DNA of 64,000 bases from Ampullaceana balthica (Eukaryota > Mollusca > Gastropoda > Lymnaeidae). Under the pieces are notes generated by a model, which saw nothing but the letters and a program-made list of their open reading frames with translations, had not been told where the DNA came from and did not search any database. A program made the translations under genes and the position numbers. Position 1 is the first letter of the stretch, and every line of letters begins with the position of its first letter. The stretch is taken from positions 3,284,777-3,348,776 of the forward strand of contig CALYLW010000014.1 in the NCBI GenBank assembly GCA_944989445.1. The letters run 5' to 3'. Shown here piece after piece: positions 26,595 to 37,902 of the stretch.

Positions 26595-26970
26595 TGTGAG
26601 GGTAAGGTTCAGCATTATGACTTGGGTTAAGTTTGGGGTTAGGGTCAGCTGTATGGTTTGGTTTAGGTTAGGATGAGGGTCAGAATATGACTTGGTTTAG
26701 GTTAGGATTAGGGTCAGAATATGACTTGGTTTAGGTTAGGATTAGGGTCAGAATATGACTTTGTTTAGGTTAGGATGAGGGTCAGAATATGACTAGGTTT
26801 AGGTTAGGATTTGGGTCAGAATATGACTTGGTTTAGGTTAGGATGAGGGTCAGAATAGGACTTGGTTTAGGTTAGGGCTAGGGTCAGCTGTATGACTTGG
26901 TATATATTAGGTTAAGGGTTAGCATTATGGCTTTGTTAGTTTAGGGTTAGGGTCAGCAACGTGGTTTTGT
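26595..26970 (+). repeat. 34-bp tandem repeats with TTAGG words
   Basis: The unit is about GGTTTAGGTTAGGATGAGGG followed by TCAGAATATGACTT. About 8 good copies plus degenerate edges with GGGTTAGGGTCAGC. The TTAGG/TTAGGG words resemble telomeric sequence but are not in a pure hexamer array. Confidence 0.85.
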
Positions 26971-27364
26971 TTAGGGCTCGCCCAAATCGTTAGAGATATT
27001 TATATTTATGTGGTAGCCAAAACCAACATCTGTTCATTTGTATTAGATCCACATATAAAAATCGGCGTTTATTTTATTGGTTTGAGCAGTACTTTCGAAA
27101 TGTCAAGTTAATTGTATTTCAATTTCAAGGCCACATAAATGATGACCTTTTAATTAAAACCTGATCTTAAGAGAAACAGAAAGAGGACATTTGTTGAGGA
27201 ATCAATGGGATTTCCTTCTCTTAATCGTCGTTTCGTGTGAAGCAAAATAGAAAAAAAAATCATCAACATGATTTAATTAGTGCTTTCAAAAATAAAAAGT
27301 GAGAGTAAAAATAAATAAAAATAAAAAGTAATCTAACTTAAAGTAAAAGACATTGCATTAAACT

Positions 27365-27615
27365 TTTAAAATACAAAATACACAAACAAATTGTGCAATT
27401 AAGACAATAAATTTGAGATTTATTTTACATGAATATTTTAAAATATTTTATGATATAATATGTTTTAAGAATTTAAATATATGTAAGGACCTATTTTATG
27501 TTAATGTACTGATGAAGGCATTAGCCGAAACGTCTATTGTCGTTTTAGTTTAAAATAAAGCTCAAATTTATTGTTTTAATTGCACAATTTGTTTGTGTAT
27601 TTTGTATTTTATTTA
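27365..27615. repeat. Fold-back element with about 60-bp inverted arms
   Basis: 27368-27425 (TACAAAATACACAAACAAAT, TGTGCAATTAAGACAATAAA) is the inverse of 27549-27612 (AAATTTATTGTTTTAATTGC, ACAATTTGTTTGTGTATTTT). The spacer contains GATGAAGGCATTAGCCGAAA followed by CGTC. It is probably a small mobile-element derivative; class not known. Confidence 0.7.
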
Positions 27616-28094
27616 AAAGCTTTATCGCAGTCCCATTCTGTATGATACTTAAAACTTTTATCGTATCATGAGATAACAAAATATGAGATCATCATAGTTT
27701 CAAAAAGTTAAAAAATTGATATTTGAATATGATTAACTTGCCCAGTCACAAAATTAAACCAATATACAGTGTACCCTCAACTATTCGCGGCCCCGCATAT
27801 TCGCGGGTTAGGCTCTTATCACATCGTACTGTATTGTATCAATATTACGTAGACTGTGCATACTGTATTGATCTGTATAACTTTGCCTTTAAATTTGTTC
27901 CATTTTTTTATTCTATTCTAAGACATGTGCTTTATACATAGAAAATGACTATACGGTACAGTTATACGGAATGTGTATCAGTGTTACTGTACTTACGTTT
28001 CTTTTCGATAGAAATTTTGTTGCAGTTCAAAATTAAAATATGTCCACATTATCCTGACTAAATTTGTGAAAAACATAACTGCATGCAATATTAC

Positions 28095-28464
28095 TACGTT
28101 TAAATATTACTATAAGAGCAACAAAGCCCGTCCAAGGACGTTTCGCCACCGTTCGGTGGCATGTTGTAACTCCCCTCCAACAGCCGTCTCGACCGGCATA
28201 GGCTACATGTGCATCGTGTCAAAATACTATTCATTATAGTTAAAATAAATAACTCGTAAAAACAGAGCTTTTGACTATAAATCCCTAGGCGCATAACTCA
28301 AAATAAAGTCTTGGAAGAAATACTGCACCAAAAATAACTCGTTTTGAACGTCCGCGTAAACGTGTTCAATATGATTTGCTGTAGGAGTTATATGTGTTTG
28401 ATGGACCAAAGGCTTCTAGATGACCGGACAGAACGGACAGAAACTTGCCTTTTATTATATAGGA
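28095..28464 (-). mobile_element. Interspersed Helitron-like family R2, copy 2
   Basis: Inverse copy of 21186-21540. Its 5' end on the minus strand is TCCTATATAATAAAAGGCAA, at 28464. Shared blocks include CCACCGTTCGGTGGCATGTT and GTCTTGGAAGAAATACTGCA. Between the two copies the 5' start is conserved, which supports the boundary. Confidence 0.6.
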
Positions 28465-29255
28465 TTAATGAGTAAAAGTGTCTTTAGAAAGTGTTTGGGA
28501 GGCATCTAGTACCGTTAGACGTTAAGACGTTTTGAAGCGGTATTCAAAATTCGCAGTTTTAGCGAGGGATTACTATATGTAAATAAATGGTATTGGATGA
28601 AACACTGCATATATTTAGATAACAATAAAATTTTAGTTAGACAAACATTGAATAATAACGCGAAGATAAAATAATATTGTATGCATTACAAGATCACTCT
28701 TACAGAACACAACTATCGAATATAAAATATAGTAAAACTTTTGCCAACCACGTACTAAACATACAAAATAAGCTTTCAACCCAAATTCAAAATATTAAAA
28801 AAACAAAAACAAATTACCAATAAATACAAAACTAAAAATTAAATGTATCTTTTTATCCAATATTAAAGAAACACAACACAATACATTCACACAAAAATAC
28901 AACAAAACATTAACTTATCGTACATAATGCCGCAATACATAACAAACATAAGTTATGTATTTCACGTGCATATTAAATGTGAATTCCTCTTTTACAATGC
29001 ATAAAAAATATTAAACCTGCACAAAAAGCAGTTAGTATTTCAGTGTGTATGTGTGTGTATGTGTGTTGTTTTTTCTTTTACACAAAAAGTCATCATTCCT
29101 TGGAAAGTTGGTAATTATGCGGTTTTTATTGTCATTAATCTAAATAATTCTTAATTAACACTCATTTTTAAATTTATTTTCTAGGTCAATCCGTGAAGAT
29201 AAAAAAAACTACTTCATTTTATTTGGATTCAATCTGCGAAGTTGAAAAAAACGAG
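28465..29255. other. A-rich intergenic DNA
   Basis: Long AAAC-rich stretch at 28740-28930 and a short GT tract at 29045-29070. No coding signal. Confidence 0.5.
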
Positions 29256-29430
29256 ACATAGTAGGCTTACGATGGTCGGACATAAGTCTTACGATGGTCG
29301 GACATAAGTCTTCCGATGGTTGGACACAAGTCTTACGATGGTCGAATATAACAGTCTGAGGATTTTCGGACACAAGAGTGGTATGATGGTCCGATATAAC
29401 AGTCATCGGATGGTCGGATACAAGTCTGGC
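29256..29430 (-). repeat. 22-bp tandem repeats, about 8 copies
   Basis: The unit is CGATGGTCGGACATAAGTCT plus TA, diverging towards the right end. A 116-codon minus-strand frame overlaps it and is not considered real. Confidence 0.8.
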
Positions 29431-29913
29431 AATTTTCTCTTCACAAAATCTCAATGTTTTTTCATACATAGAACTGCAGAAAAGTTTCTTTACTAATACA
29501 CAATGAAAACAATTGTATCGGTTTATGATAAAAAACTGGAGAGTTATCGTTGAAAGCAATTTTATTAAGCCTGCTGTTAAAATGAAGTTTCATTTTGCTT
29601 GCAGTGGGTTCTTTTAAACTAGAGTGCATCTAACCAACACTGTGAGGAATGTCTGAAAATGAAAGCTTTGAAAATAAAGTTGCTACATGTGATGCATAAA
29701 AATATTTGCAGCTTATCGAAGTGTGGGTTGTAAGAAGTGAATTACAAACGTTAGCATGAAGACTTGGAGCTTAGACTTCGACGTCTGATCAAAATGGAAG
29801 TAACACTTACCTGGTCGCAAACACGAGAGTTGATATAACGAATACCATAGCAGATAATTGGACCCAGAGGTTCAGCTCGGACAGCCAGTCTAAGCTACAC
29901 TTCAAAGTCAGTG
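29431..29913. other. 5' flank of the GPCR gene
   Basis: No ORF, repeat or clear TATA-type promoter. An untranslated first exon could lie here but cannot be shown from sequence alone. Confidence 0.4.
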
Positions 29914-29921
29914 TGACGTCA
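29914..29921. promoter_or_regulatory. Perfect CRE octamer
   Basis: TGACGTCA, the palindromic cAMP-response element bound by CREB/ATF bZIP factors, about 600 bp before the GPCR start codon. A second copy lies 103 bp downstream. An 8-bp palindrome can occur by chance, but two so close together upstream of a gene are worth noting. Confidence 0.45.
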
Positions 29922-30016
29922 TACGCAACCAAGAGTCGTCCATTGAGCACTGAAATACACTGATGAAAACACTAAACACAAAGCATTTTTAGTTTCCTCT
30001 CCAAACATGGCAGCTA

Positions 30017-30024
30017 TGACGTCA
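30017..30024. promoter_or_regulatory. Second perfect CRE octamer
   Basis: TGACGTCA inside GCTATGACGTCAAACG, paired with the site at 29914. Functional use is inferred. Confidence 0.45.
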
Positions 30025-30289
30025 AACGTAACATTCTCTCTAAAGATTCCTAGAATGTTCACACTGTCTTAATCTTCAAATACTTTCTTGAAATCTTGTT
30101 TCAATCAATACTAGATTCCCATTATCCTTGTCTGACGAAGTCGCCCACTTTAAACATCCTAAATAACTTTAATTAAACTATACTTTTTGTGAACGTTGGA
30201 ATTTCATTATTCTGGTTAAAGACAATGTGTCCATTCGGATAAATAAATTTGACCCACTGTGTGTTTATAGCATACTTCTAAATCTAGAC

Positions 30290-30508
30290 CAACGTTCTCG
30301 GATCACCTTGACCAAACTATCACACCGTCTCTGGATCACCTAGACCAAACTGTCACACCGTCTCTGGAACACCTTGACCAAACTGTCACACCGTCTCTGG
30401 ATCACCTTGACCAAACTGTCACACCGTCTCTGGATCACCTTGACCAAACTGTCACACCGTCTCTGGATCACCTTGACCAAACTGTCACACCGTCTCTGGA
30501 CCACATTG
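30290..30508 (+). repeat. 33-bp tandem array just before the GPCR start codon
   Basis: The unit is CCTTGACCAAACTGTCACAC followed by CGTCTCTGGATCA, about 6.5 copies with very few differences. It ends 14 bp before the ATG at 30522. It must therefore lie in the 5' leader, the core promoter or an untranslated exon of the gene. Confidence 0.9.
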
Positions 30509-30521
30509 AAAAGGATTCATC

Positions 30522-30810
30522 ATGAATTTAGATGTTAGGATGAATTTTGAGCCCCTGATGAGCTCTAACCAACTGCTCCTACCCAATCCCACCAACTTGA
30601 CCAAAATAGTCCCTCCCTTGCCCGGTGAGGTCCTCAGCTGTCATTCTAATGGCACAGATGAATACGAGTCATTCTACAGAACATCACAGTTTGTGACAGG
30701 TCTCATCATCTACCCCATCCTCTGCATCACTGGTGTCTTGGGAAACTCTCTATCTTTGATCGTACTCAGCCACAAGGACATGGCAACATCTACCAATATT
30801 TATTTACTTG
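30522..30810 (+). CDS. Neuropeptide (FMRFamide-type) GPCR, exon 1
   Basis: First coding exon of a rhodopsin-class receptor assembled as 30522-30810, 33045-33181 and 37903-39228 (583 residues). It encodes residues 1-96 plus the first base of codon 97. The start is the first ATG after the 33-bp repeats; residues 1-56 form the extracellular N-terminus with N-glycosylation sequons at Asn25 (NLT) and Asn43 (NGT) and a lone Cys40. TM1 is about residues 57-82 with the G-N motif (Asn75, position 1.50). Intracellular loop 1 is HKDMATSTN. The exon ends at a consensus GTAAGTAA donor inside the TNIYLL motif that opens TM2. Confidence 0.88.
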
Positions 30811-33044
30811 GTAAGTAATAGATATTTCCATGGATAATATTTGTTTTGATTGTTGGGTTTTGTTATTTTTTTATTTTGAGTATGAAATAATATCTTTAAT
30901 GTCATCTATTAACGATTTATAGCATTCATTACACATAATTTATTCCACTTTTTAAAGTTTATTTTTTAAAATTTCTATTCTATTTGTATCAGTCATGGTG
31001 TGTTTGAGCATCGAATAACAAGAGATTATTTATTGGGGGGTGGGGGAGACTTGATTATTTTCATGATATATTATCAGGAAAATGCCTGAAGATTTTCTTT
31101 TCTTATTCTTTAAAGGTGGATAACGATCAGCCTTTTCTTTGCCATAAATAAATATCATCACTTGTCTACTTTTCATTCTGTAATTTCGTCTCAGTCTCCC
31201 ACACAATATCCCCAAAGCACTCTTTACATCCTTCTCTCACTCAACCTCTCTTTCCCCTTATCTCTCCCAGCTCGTCTCCCTCCCTCCCCCCCCTCTCTCT
31301 CTCTCTCTCTCTCTCCAGTTACTCGAACAGGGCACAAAAAGCGTCACTGTATACTCTATTAAAGTCTAAGAATTTGATGACCATTAATTACAAAATTTAC
31401 TAAAATTTAAAAATATTTTAGTTTTTAAAAAATCCTAAATCCTTATACAATTTTTCAAGAGATTAGATCATAAGCCTTCGTAAATAGTGTCTTTTAAAAG
31501 TAAGCTTGTCCATTTTTTCCAGAGTTTTTATTTTAAAATTTGTGATGAAAAAAAAGAAAGATTTTTTGTTCAAAATTATTTCACTGTCTTTATACTTCTA
31601 AACTTTATTTCAGTTTACCCTCTGGATATTCAAGAATCATATTTTACAATGACATAGAATACCTGGTTTTATAAAGAGCCCCATATCTCAAATAGCTTAG
31701 GTCCCCATCAAATCTAAATCCGACCCTGAGTGAAGAAGATGTATACAATAATTGGCGCATTTATGATTTCAAGTGTGTTATTTTTTAAAGTATTTCCAAT
31801 AATTGTCAATGTTTGCACATTTTTGTCCATGATTGCAAATAACCATGAACAGTAACTAAATAATGCCAATAATTCCCTTTTTTCTCTCCAAATTGCATTT
31901 GATTGCCATAAAGATTGATGATGATTGCAAATTAGTTGTTTGTTTGAAAAATGTAGGTACAAGTCTAATGACATTTCTTCAACAAAACGTGACAACACGT
32001 TTGAAATTTTTCGAAATTAAGTCCGAACTCTTTGGTCTCTACATTAACTGTCATCAGTCTTGTTTGAAATCACGAACTTTACAAAACCAAGTGTTGGGGT
32101 TATGGTTATGGTTAGGGCTTGGATTAATGTTAAAATAAGGGCTTAGGTAAGAGTTAAGACTAGGGTTAGGGCTTGGGCTAAAGTTATGGTTAGGGTTAGG
32201 TTTAGCCTCAGGGTTAGTATTGCATCCTTGCGTTAGGATTAGGTTTCTACGGACTCGTCATTTTAAGTTGACATTATTAATCTAATTAGAGAGCAAACTT
32301 AAAATAACACTAGAACCTTGGAGGTTTTACTTTTGTTGTCACGCGCATTGGCCTGAGATCAATTCAGTACAACAAAGCAAAGAGCTCTTTCATGTTTAGC
32401 GTTGACCTAATATTCCAGGAGGTAAACCACACCTGGATACATTCACGGATGAGTTGTTGTACCTGAAAGGTATCATGATTTTCTTCTCCAATAAATCTTT
32501 TCATTTCCGTGTCCCGGTCTGAGGTTTAATTTTCTTTGAAAACAGAGAAGGCCAGAAAAAGGGAATCATATAAATACGTCTTTTGAATGAATCTATGACG
32601 GTCAGGTCATATTGAGTTATATTGGGACGTAAACACTTTCTATTGGCTTAATTAAAGTTTGTTATAAATGAAATCCTCAATCCAATTGTATATACCCCAT
32701 GAAGACTGGCATAGGATGCCATAGGATAATGCATTTTTAAGAGTAACACTGTATGGCTTTATTACAATTATAACAACGGTAGACTGCAATAGGCTACACT
32801 TGAAAGCGTTATATGAACACTTAACTAAGCAAAATTATCACATTTTTTATCCTTGTTCTCTCAAAGCAATCGGCATGTAACCACATCACTAACATGAACT
32901 TAACTTAACCTAACCCCAGAAACAACCTTTCCACTGATATGAGAAACTTATTCCTCCCTCAGCATTTGCCATGTTACCAAGTTACCATAACCTGACCATA
33001 ATCTAAACCCTAATCTTACACTGGTCGTTTTGTCTCTCCTTCAG
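30811..33044 (+). other. GPCR intron 1
   Basis: 2,234-bp phase-1 intron, GTAAGT...TTCAG. It contains a CT-rich microsatellite (about 31275-31315), scattered GGTTAGGG telomere-like words at about 32095-32220, and short ORFs without meaning. No mobile element ends were recognised. Confidence 0.8.
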
Positions 33045-33181
33045 CACTCGGCATCTCCGACTCCTTGAAGCTCCTTAATGACTTCCTCTACTCCATCATG
33101 TTGATCATCGCATTGCACAATCCAGGGGCGGCGGAGAGTATGATGGCTAACGTCTATCCTTACGCACACTACGTCTTCCAG
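33045..33181 (+). CDS. Neuropeptide (FMRFamide-type) GPCR, exon 2
   Basis: Too short to be seen as an isolated ORF; found by splice sites and phase. Acceptor CTCTCCTTCAG, donor CAG/GTGAGC. Its 137 bases restore codon 97 (Ala) and finish in phase 0, encoding residues 97-142. It holds TM2 with ALGISDSLKLL, where Asp102 is the conserved 2.50 aspartate (sodium site). Extracellular loop 1 and the start of TM3 follow (NVYPYAHYVFQ). Position 3.25, normally the disulphide Cys of class A receptors, is Tyr134. The reading frame is open throughout and the joined sequence fits the receptor fold. Confidence 0.88.
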
Positions 33182-33359
33182 GTGAGCTTAAAAATGGAGG
33201 TTACCTGTTGGAAAAAGTAGCCATACCAACAACTGTCAAATCTATAGTCAAAATAGGTTTTACTTCCAAACACCTCTTCCTGTCATACCCTAAAATAAGG
33301 AAATACCAAAAAATGTATCACATTTTTCTTTAAAAGGAAAGCAGCTTTACTTCTTGTTT

Positions 33360-33640
33360 GAACGCGGTGGTCGAGTGGCAGCGCGCTCGACTGGCGTACC
33401 GATGGTCACGGGTTCGAATCCATGTCAAAGCAAGGATTTGTTCCCGGGGCCTAGGGCGTCCCTGAGTCACCCAGCTCCGAATGGGTACCTAACACTAGTT
33501 AGGCGGCTGGGTAATGCGTGGAACCCACAAAGACGTGGCCTGTGAACGCTGCATCACTTGCCAACAGATCATCTGTCATGGTCTGTGGACGCAATTATCT
33601 TCTGCATAGAAGGAGCGTCTGTAATGATAAGATAAGATAA
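33360..33640 (+). mobile_element. tRNA-derived SINE family 1, copy 1
   Basis: The head CGCGGTGGTCGAGTGGCAGC contains an RNA polymerase III A box (TGGTCGAGTGGC), and GGTTCGAATCC is a B box 40-50 bp downstream, as in a tRNA. A tRNA-unrelated body (GGGCGTCCCTGAGTCACCCA, GGCTGGGTAATGCGTGGAAC) ends in a GATAAGATAAGAT tail. Near-identical to 40540-40815 (roughly 94% by eye). CTTTACTTCTTG before and CTTTGCTTCTTG after are a possible target duplication. Confidence 0.85.
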
Positions 33641-35218
33641 GATTGAACATCTTTGCTTCTTGGATGCAATTTCTTCAATTTGTTTAATTCAATCGAAGCC
33701 GGCATCAATTTATTTTTTAATATTCAGTGTAGACTTTTAATTCAAAATTATGCTATAAATGGCATCCTCCTACTTTGTCTCAGCAGTAATAAAATGACAA
33801 ATAATTTTCTAAGATTGCTTACAAACTTACTGAAATAATAATAATAAATAAATTGAAAATTTAAATAGCACTTTACCCCAGTAAGGAACTGGGCTCACAG
33901 CACTTTATATAAAGATAACATACATATAAGTATTAAACAAACATTGTTATCATAGCAACCACATTAATCAAATTAATGTTCGATAAAAGGATTGCTGACG
34001 ACTGAATTACTTCTTAAAAGTATTGAAAAGACCATAAAATTTGAGGAGAAAAATAACGACTTTATCTCTTAAATAAATGCGTCATGCACATCGCTGGGAC
34101 CAAAGATTCATATTACACTTTATTTCCAATCGCAATTCACTTTTATTTTTATCTTTCAATACTATTTTGAGATTGTTACACTTCTTTAAACAGGTCGTAA
34201 TTCCAGATCACCCAGGTGAGACCATTAAAAATCCCACTTGTCTTTTATATAGAGCCCGTACATACACTGCTAAAAATAATACCCCCCAGATACTGGGGTA
34301 ATAAACTCTCCCGTTTAATAGACAGCTCCTGATAAAGTAACTAAGTTTCCTCTATAAATCGTGTCCTCCATTTAGACAGTAGCACTCAATACATTGAAGA
34401 CTCCCGTCAGATGCTAATCAAGATCCGACGGCTTTTATGGAACGCAGGCGCGACCAAGATTACAGAATCATGAGAGAACGTCCCGGGCACGGAATAGCCC
34501 CTCAAAAGTGTCAGTCTAATAGAGGGGACTGAGTCCCAACAGCTTGAATCAGGGGCGCGTCCATCTGGTGCATCGGTTGGATGGGGACGAGAAGAGGGGG
34601 GTAGATAACAACAGTTACCCTTCCCCTATGGTTTGTGTTATATGAAAATGTTTAATTGAAACATAGATGTCCAATCTATGACATAGAGTAGACTTTCATT
34701 CGTTGACATCTAATTTATGACATCGGTTTTCATCAGAGGCTGAATGTTTGTGCTGACATAACTTCCCAATGATTAAATGTACTAATATCTCGGTTAAAGA
34801 ATCGGCTAATTTAAAGTGCATATATAGTTCACGATAGGTGATACTACTACGAATGTCCATCTTTCAGTGCAAAAGATATTATAATTTGCACTAGTCTGAT
34901 CTATAGGTTTACTATTTGTGAATAATTTAAGGTAAATACAATACACGATAAGGTTCCATCAAATATAATGTAAACATATCAAACTTGTATTAATAGATTG
35001 TAAATCTATCAAATGTATATTTACATATTTTTATCATATCGAATTTATAATGTATGTATTCTTTTTTAAAAAGTTTATAATGTGTCACAAGTTTATATAT
35101 TGTGCTTACATAGCTCTGAAATCAACGACATTCAATTTTTGTGCTGTTCTTATTTCCTGATATAACTTGAGAGCTCTCAGACTGAGGGCTAATGCCAAGT
35201 GTATAATTGTTAATACCA

Positions 35219-36000
35219 ATCTATATCATATCTACTTGTGTCATACCTACCTGTATCATATCTACCTGTGTCATACCTACCTGTATCATATCTACCTGTG
35301 TCATACCTACCTGTATCATATCTACCTGTGTCATACCTACCTGTATCATATCTACCTGTGTCATACCTACCTGTATCATATCTACCTGTGTCATACCTAC
35401 CTGTATCATATCTACCTGTGCCATACCTAACTTTATCATGTCTACCTGTGTCATACTTAACTTTATCATATCTACCTGTGTCATACCTACATGTATCATA
35501 CCTACATGTATCATACCTACATGTATCATATCTACATGTATCATAACTACATGTATTATACCTACATGTATCATACCTACATTTATCAATCCTAACTTTA
35601 TCATATCTACCTGTGTCATACCTAACTTTATCATGTCTACCTGGGTCATACCTAACTTTATCATATCTACCTGTGTCATACCTAACTTTATCATATCAAT
35701 ATGTGCCATACCTAACTTTATCATGTCTACCTGGGTCATACCTACTTTATCATATCTACCTGCGTCATACCTAAATTTATCATACCTACATGTATCTTAC
35801 CTACATGTATGATATCTACTATAGTATACCTAACTTTATCATATCTAACTGTGTCATACCTAAGTTTATCATACCTACATCTATCATACCTACATGTATC
35901 ATATCTACTATAGCATACCTAACTTTATCATATCTACCTGTGTCATACCTAACTTTATCATATCTACCTGTGTCATACCTAAAAGTATAATACCTAACTG
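35219..36000 (+). repeat. 30-bp tandem array in GPCR intron 2
   Basis: The unit is CATACCTACCTGTATCATAT plus CTACCTGTGT, about 26 copies. It is nearly perfect in 35230-35430 and degenerate afterwards, with 15-bp half-units. Period 30 opens frames of 87-201 codons on both strands; none is a gene. Confidence 0.92.
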
Positions 36001-36114
36001 TATCCTACTACCTGAATCTTATTTACCTGTAGTCCCTTATTGAAATAACAAGAAGATCAAGTACATTTACCCTGAGATCCAATACATAACAATTTGTATG
36101 TCTCACTGGCTAAC

Positions 36115-37850
36115 TTTTGTCTTCCAGTCTAACTCGCGTCTCCCTGTCAAACTCATGTCTCCCTGTCTAACTTATGTCTCCCTGTCTAACTCATGTCTTC
36201 CTGTCTACACAAGTCTTCCTGTCTAACTTATGTCTCCCTGTCTAACTCATGTCTCCGCATCTAACTCATGTCTTCCTGTCTAACTTATGTCATCCTGTCT
36301 AACTCATGTCTTCCTGTCTAACTCATTTATTCCTCTCGAACTCATGTCTCCGCATCTAACTCATGTCTCCGCATCTAACTCATGTCTTCCTGTCTAACTC
36401 ATGTCTTCCTGTCTAACGTATTTCTTCCTGTCTTACTCATGTCTTCCTGTCTTACTCATGTCTTCCTGCTTATTCATGTCTTCCTGGCTAACTCATGTCT
36501 CCGCATCTAACTCATGTCTTCCTGTCAAACTCATGTCTCCGCATCTAACTCATGTCTTCCTTTCTAACTCAAGTCTTCCTGTCTAACTTATGTCTCCCTG
36601 TCTAACTCATGTCTCCGCATCTAACTCATGTCTACCTGTCTAACTTATGTCTCCCTGTCTAACTCTGTTTTCCTGTCTAAGTCATGTCTTCCTGGCTAAC
36701 TCATGTCTCCGCATCTAACTCATGTCTTCCTGTCAAACTCATGTCTCCGCATCTAACTCATGTCTTCCTTTCTAACTCAAGTCTTCCTGTCTAACTTATG
36801 TCTCCCTGTCTAACTCATGTCTCCGCATCTAACTCATGTCTTCCTGTCTAACTTATGTCTCCCTGTCTAACTCTGTCTTCCTGTCTAAGTCAAGTCTTCC
36901 TGTCTAACTCATGTCTTCCTGTCTTACTCATGTCTTCTTGCTTACTCATGTCTTCCTGGCTAACTCATGTCTTCCTGCTTACTCATGTCTTCCTGGCTAA
37001 CTCATGTCTCCGCATCTAACTCATGTCTCCCTGTCTAACTCATGTCTTCCTGTCTAACTTATGTCTCCCTGTCTAACTCAGGTCTTCCTGTCTAGCTTAT
37101 GTCTCCCTGTCTGACTCATGTCTTCCTGTCAAACTCATGTCTCCGCATCTAACTCATGTCTTCCTGTCTGACTTATGCCTTCCTGTCAAACTCATTTCTC
37201 CACATCTAACTCATGTCTCCGCATCTAACTCATGTCTCCGCATCTAACTCATGTCTTTCTGTCTAACTCATGTCTTCCTGTCAAACTCATGTCTCCGCAT
37301 CTAACTCATGTCTTCCTGTCTGACTTATGTCTTCCTGTCAAACTCATGTCTCCGCATCTAACTCATGTCTCCGCATCTAACTCATGTCTCCGCATCTAAC
37401 TCATGTCTCCGCATCTAACTCATGTTCTCCTGTCTAACTCATGTATTCCTTTCAAACTTATGTCTCCGCATCTAACTCATGTATTCCTGTCTAACTCATG
37501 TCTTCCTGTCTAACTCATTTATTCCTGTCTAACTCATGTCTCCGCATCTAACTCATGTCTTCCTGTCTAACTCATGTCTTCCTGTCTAACTCATGTCTTC
37601 CTGTCTTACTCATGTCTTCCTGCTTACTCATGTCTTCCTGGCTAACTCATGTCTCCGCATCTAACTCATGTCTTCCTGTCTAAATCATGTCTTCCTGTCT
37701 AACTCATGTCTTCCTGTCTAACTCATGTCTCCCCATCTAGCTCATTTCTTCCTGTCTAACTCATGTCTTCCTGTCTAACTCATGTCTTCCTGTCTAACTA
37801 ACTCCTACCTGTCTCACACATGTTTTTTCTGTCTAACTCATGTTTTTCTG
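36115..37850 (+). repeat. 19-bp tandem array, about 90 copies, ending at exon 3
   Basis: Two interspersed unit types: AACTCATGTCTTCCTGTCT and AACTCATGTCTCCGCATCT. Longer blocks are re-duplicated (for example 36480-36640 against 36690-36850). The pyrimidine-rich array runs to within about 50 bp of the exon 3 acceptor, so it may merge with the polypyrimidine tract. Confidence 0.93.
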
Positions 37851-37902
37851 TGTAAATCATCTCTATATTTTCAACTCATTTTGCCTGTCTCTTGTGTTGC
37901 AG

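Larger units (their letters stand above)
33182..37902 (+). other. GPCR intron 2
   Basis: 4,721-bp phase-0 intron (GTGAGC...TTGCAG). It holds a SINE (33360-33640), a 30-bp array (35219-36000) and a 19-bp array (36115-37850). The 34000-35150 stretch is mostly A+T-rich with a more G+C-rich patch at 34370-34620 that I cannot assign. Confidence 0.8.

Noticed and set aside
33360..33430. A functional tRNA gene
   Set aside because: It has A and B boxes but lacks a foldable acceptor stem and anticodon arm in tRNA spacing, and is followed by the SINE body and tail; a second copy has the same body.
35207..35812. 201- and 172-codon frames on opposite strands
   Set aside because: Both arise from the 30-bp array in GPCR intron 2; open frames on both strands are expected from such a repeat.
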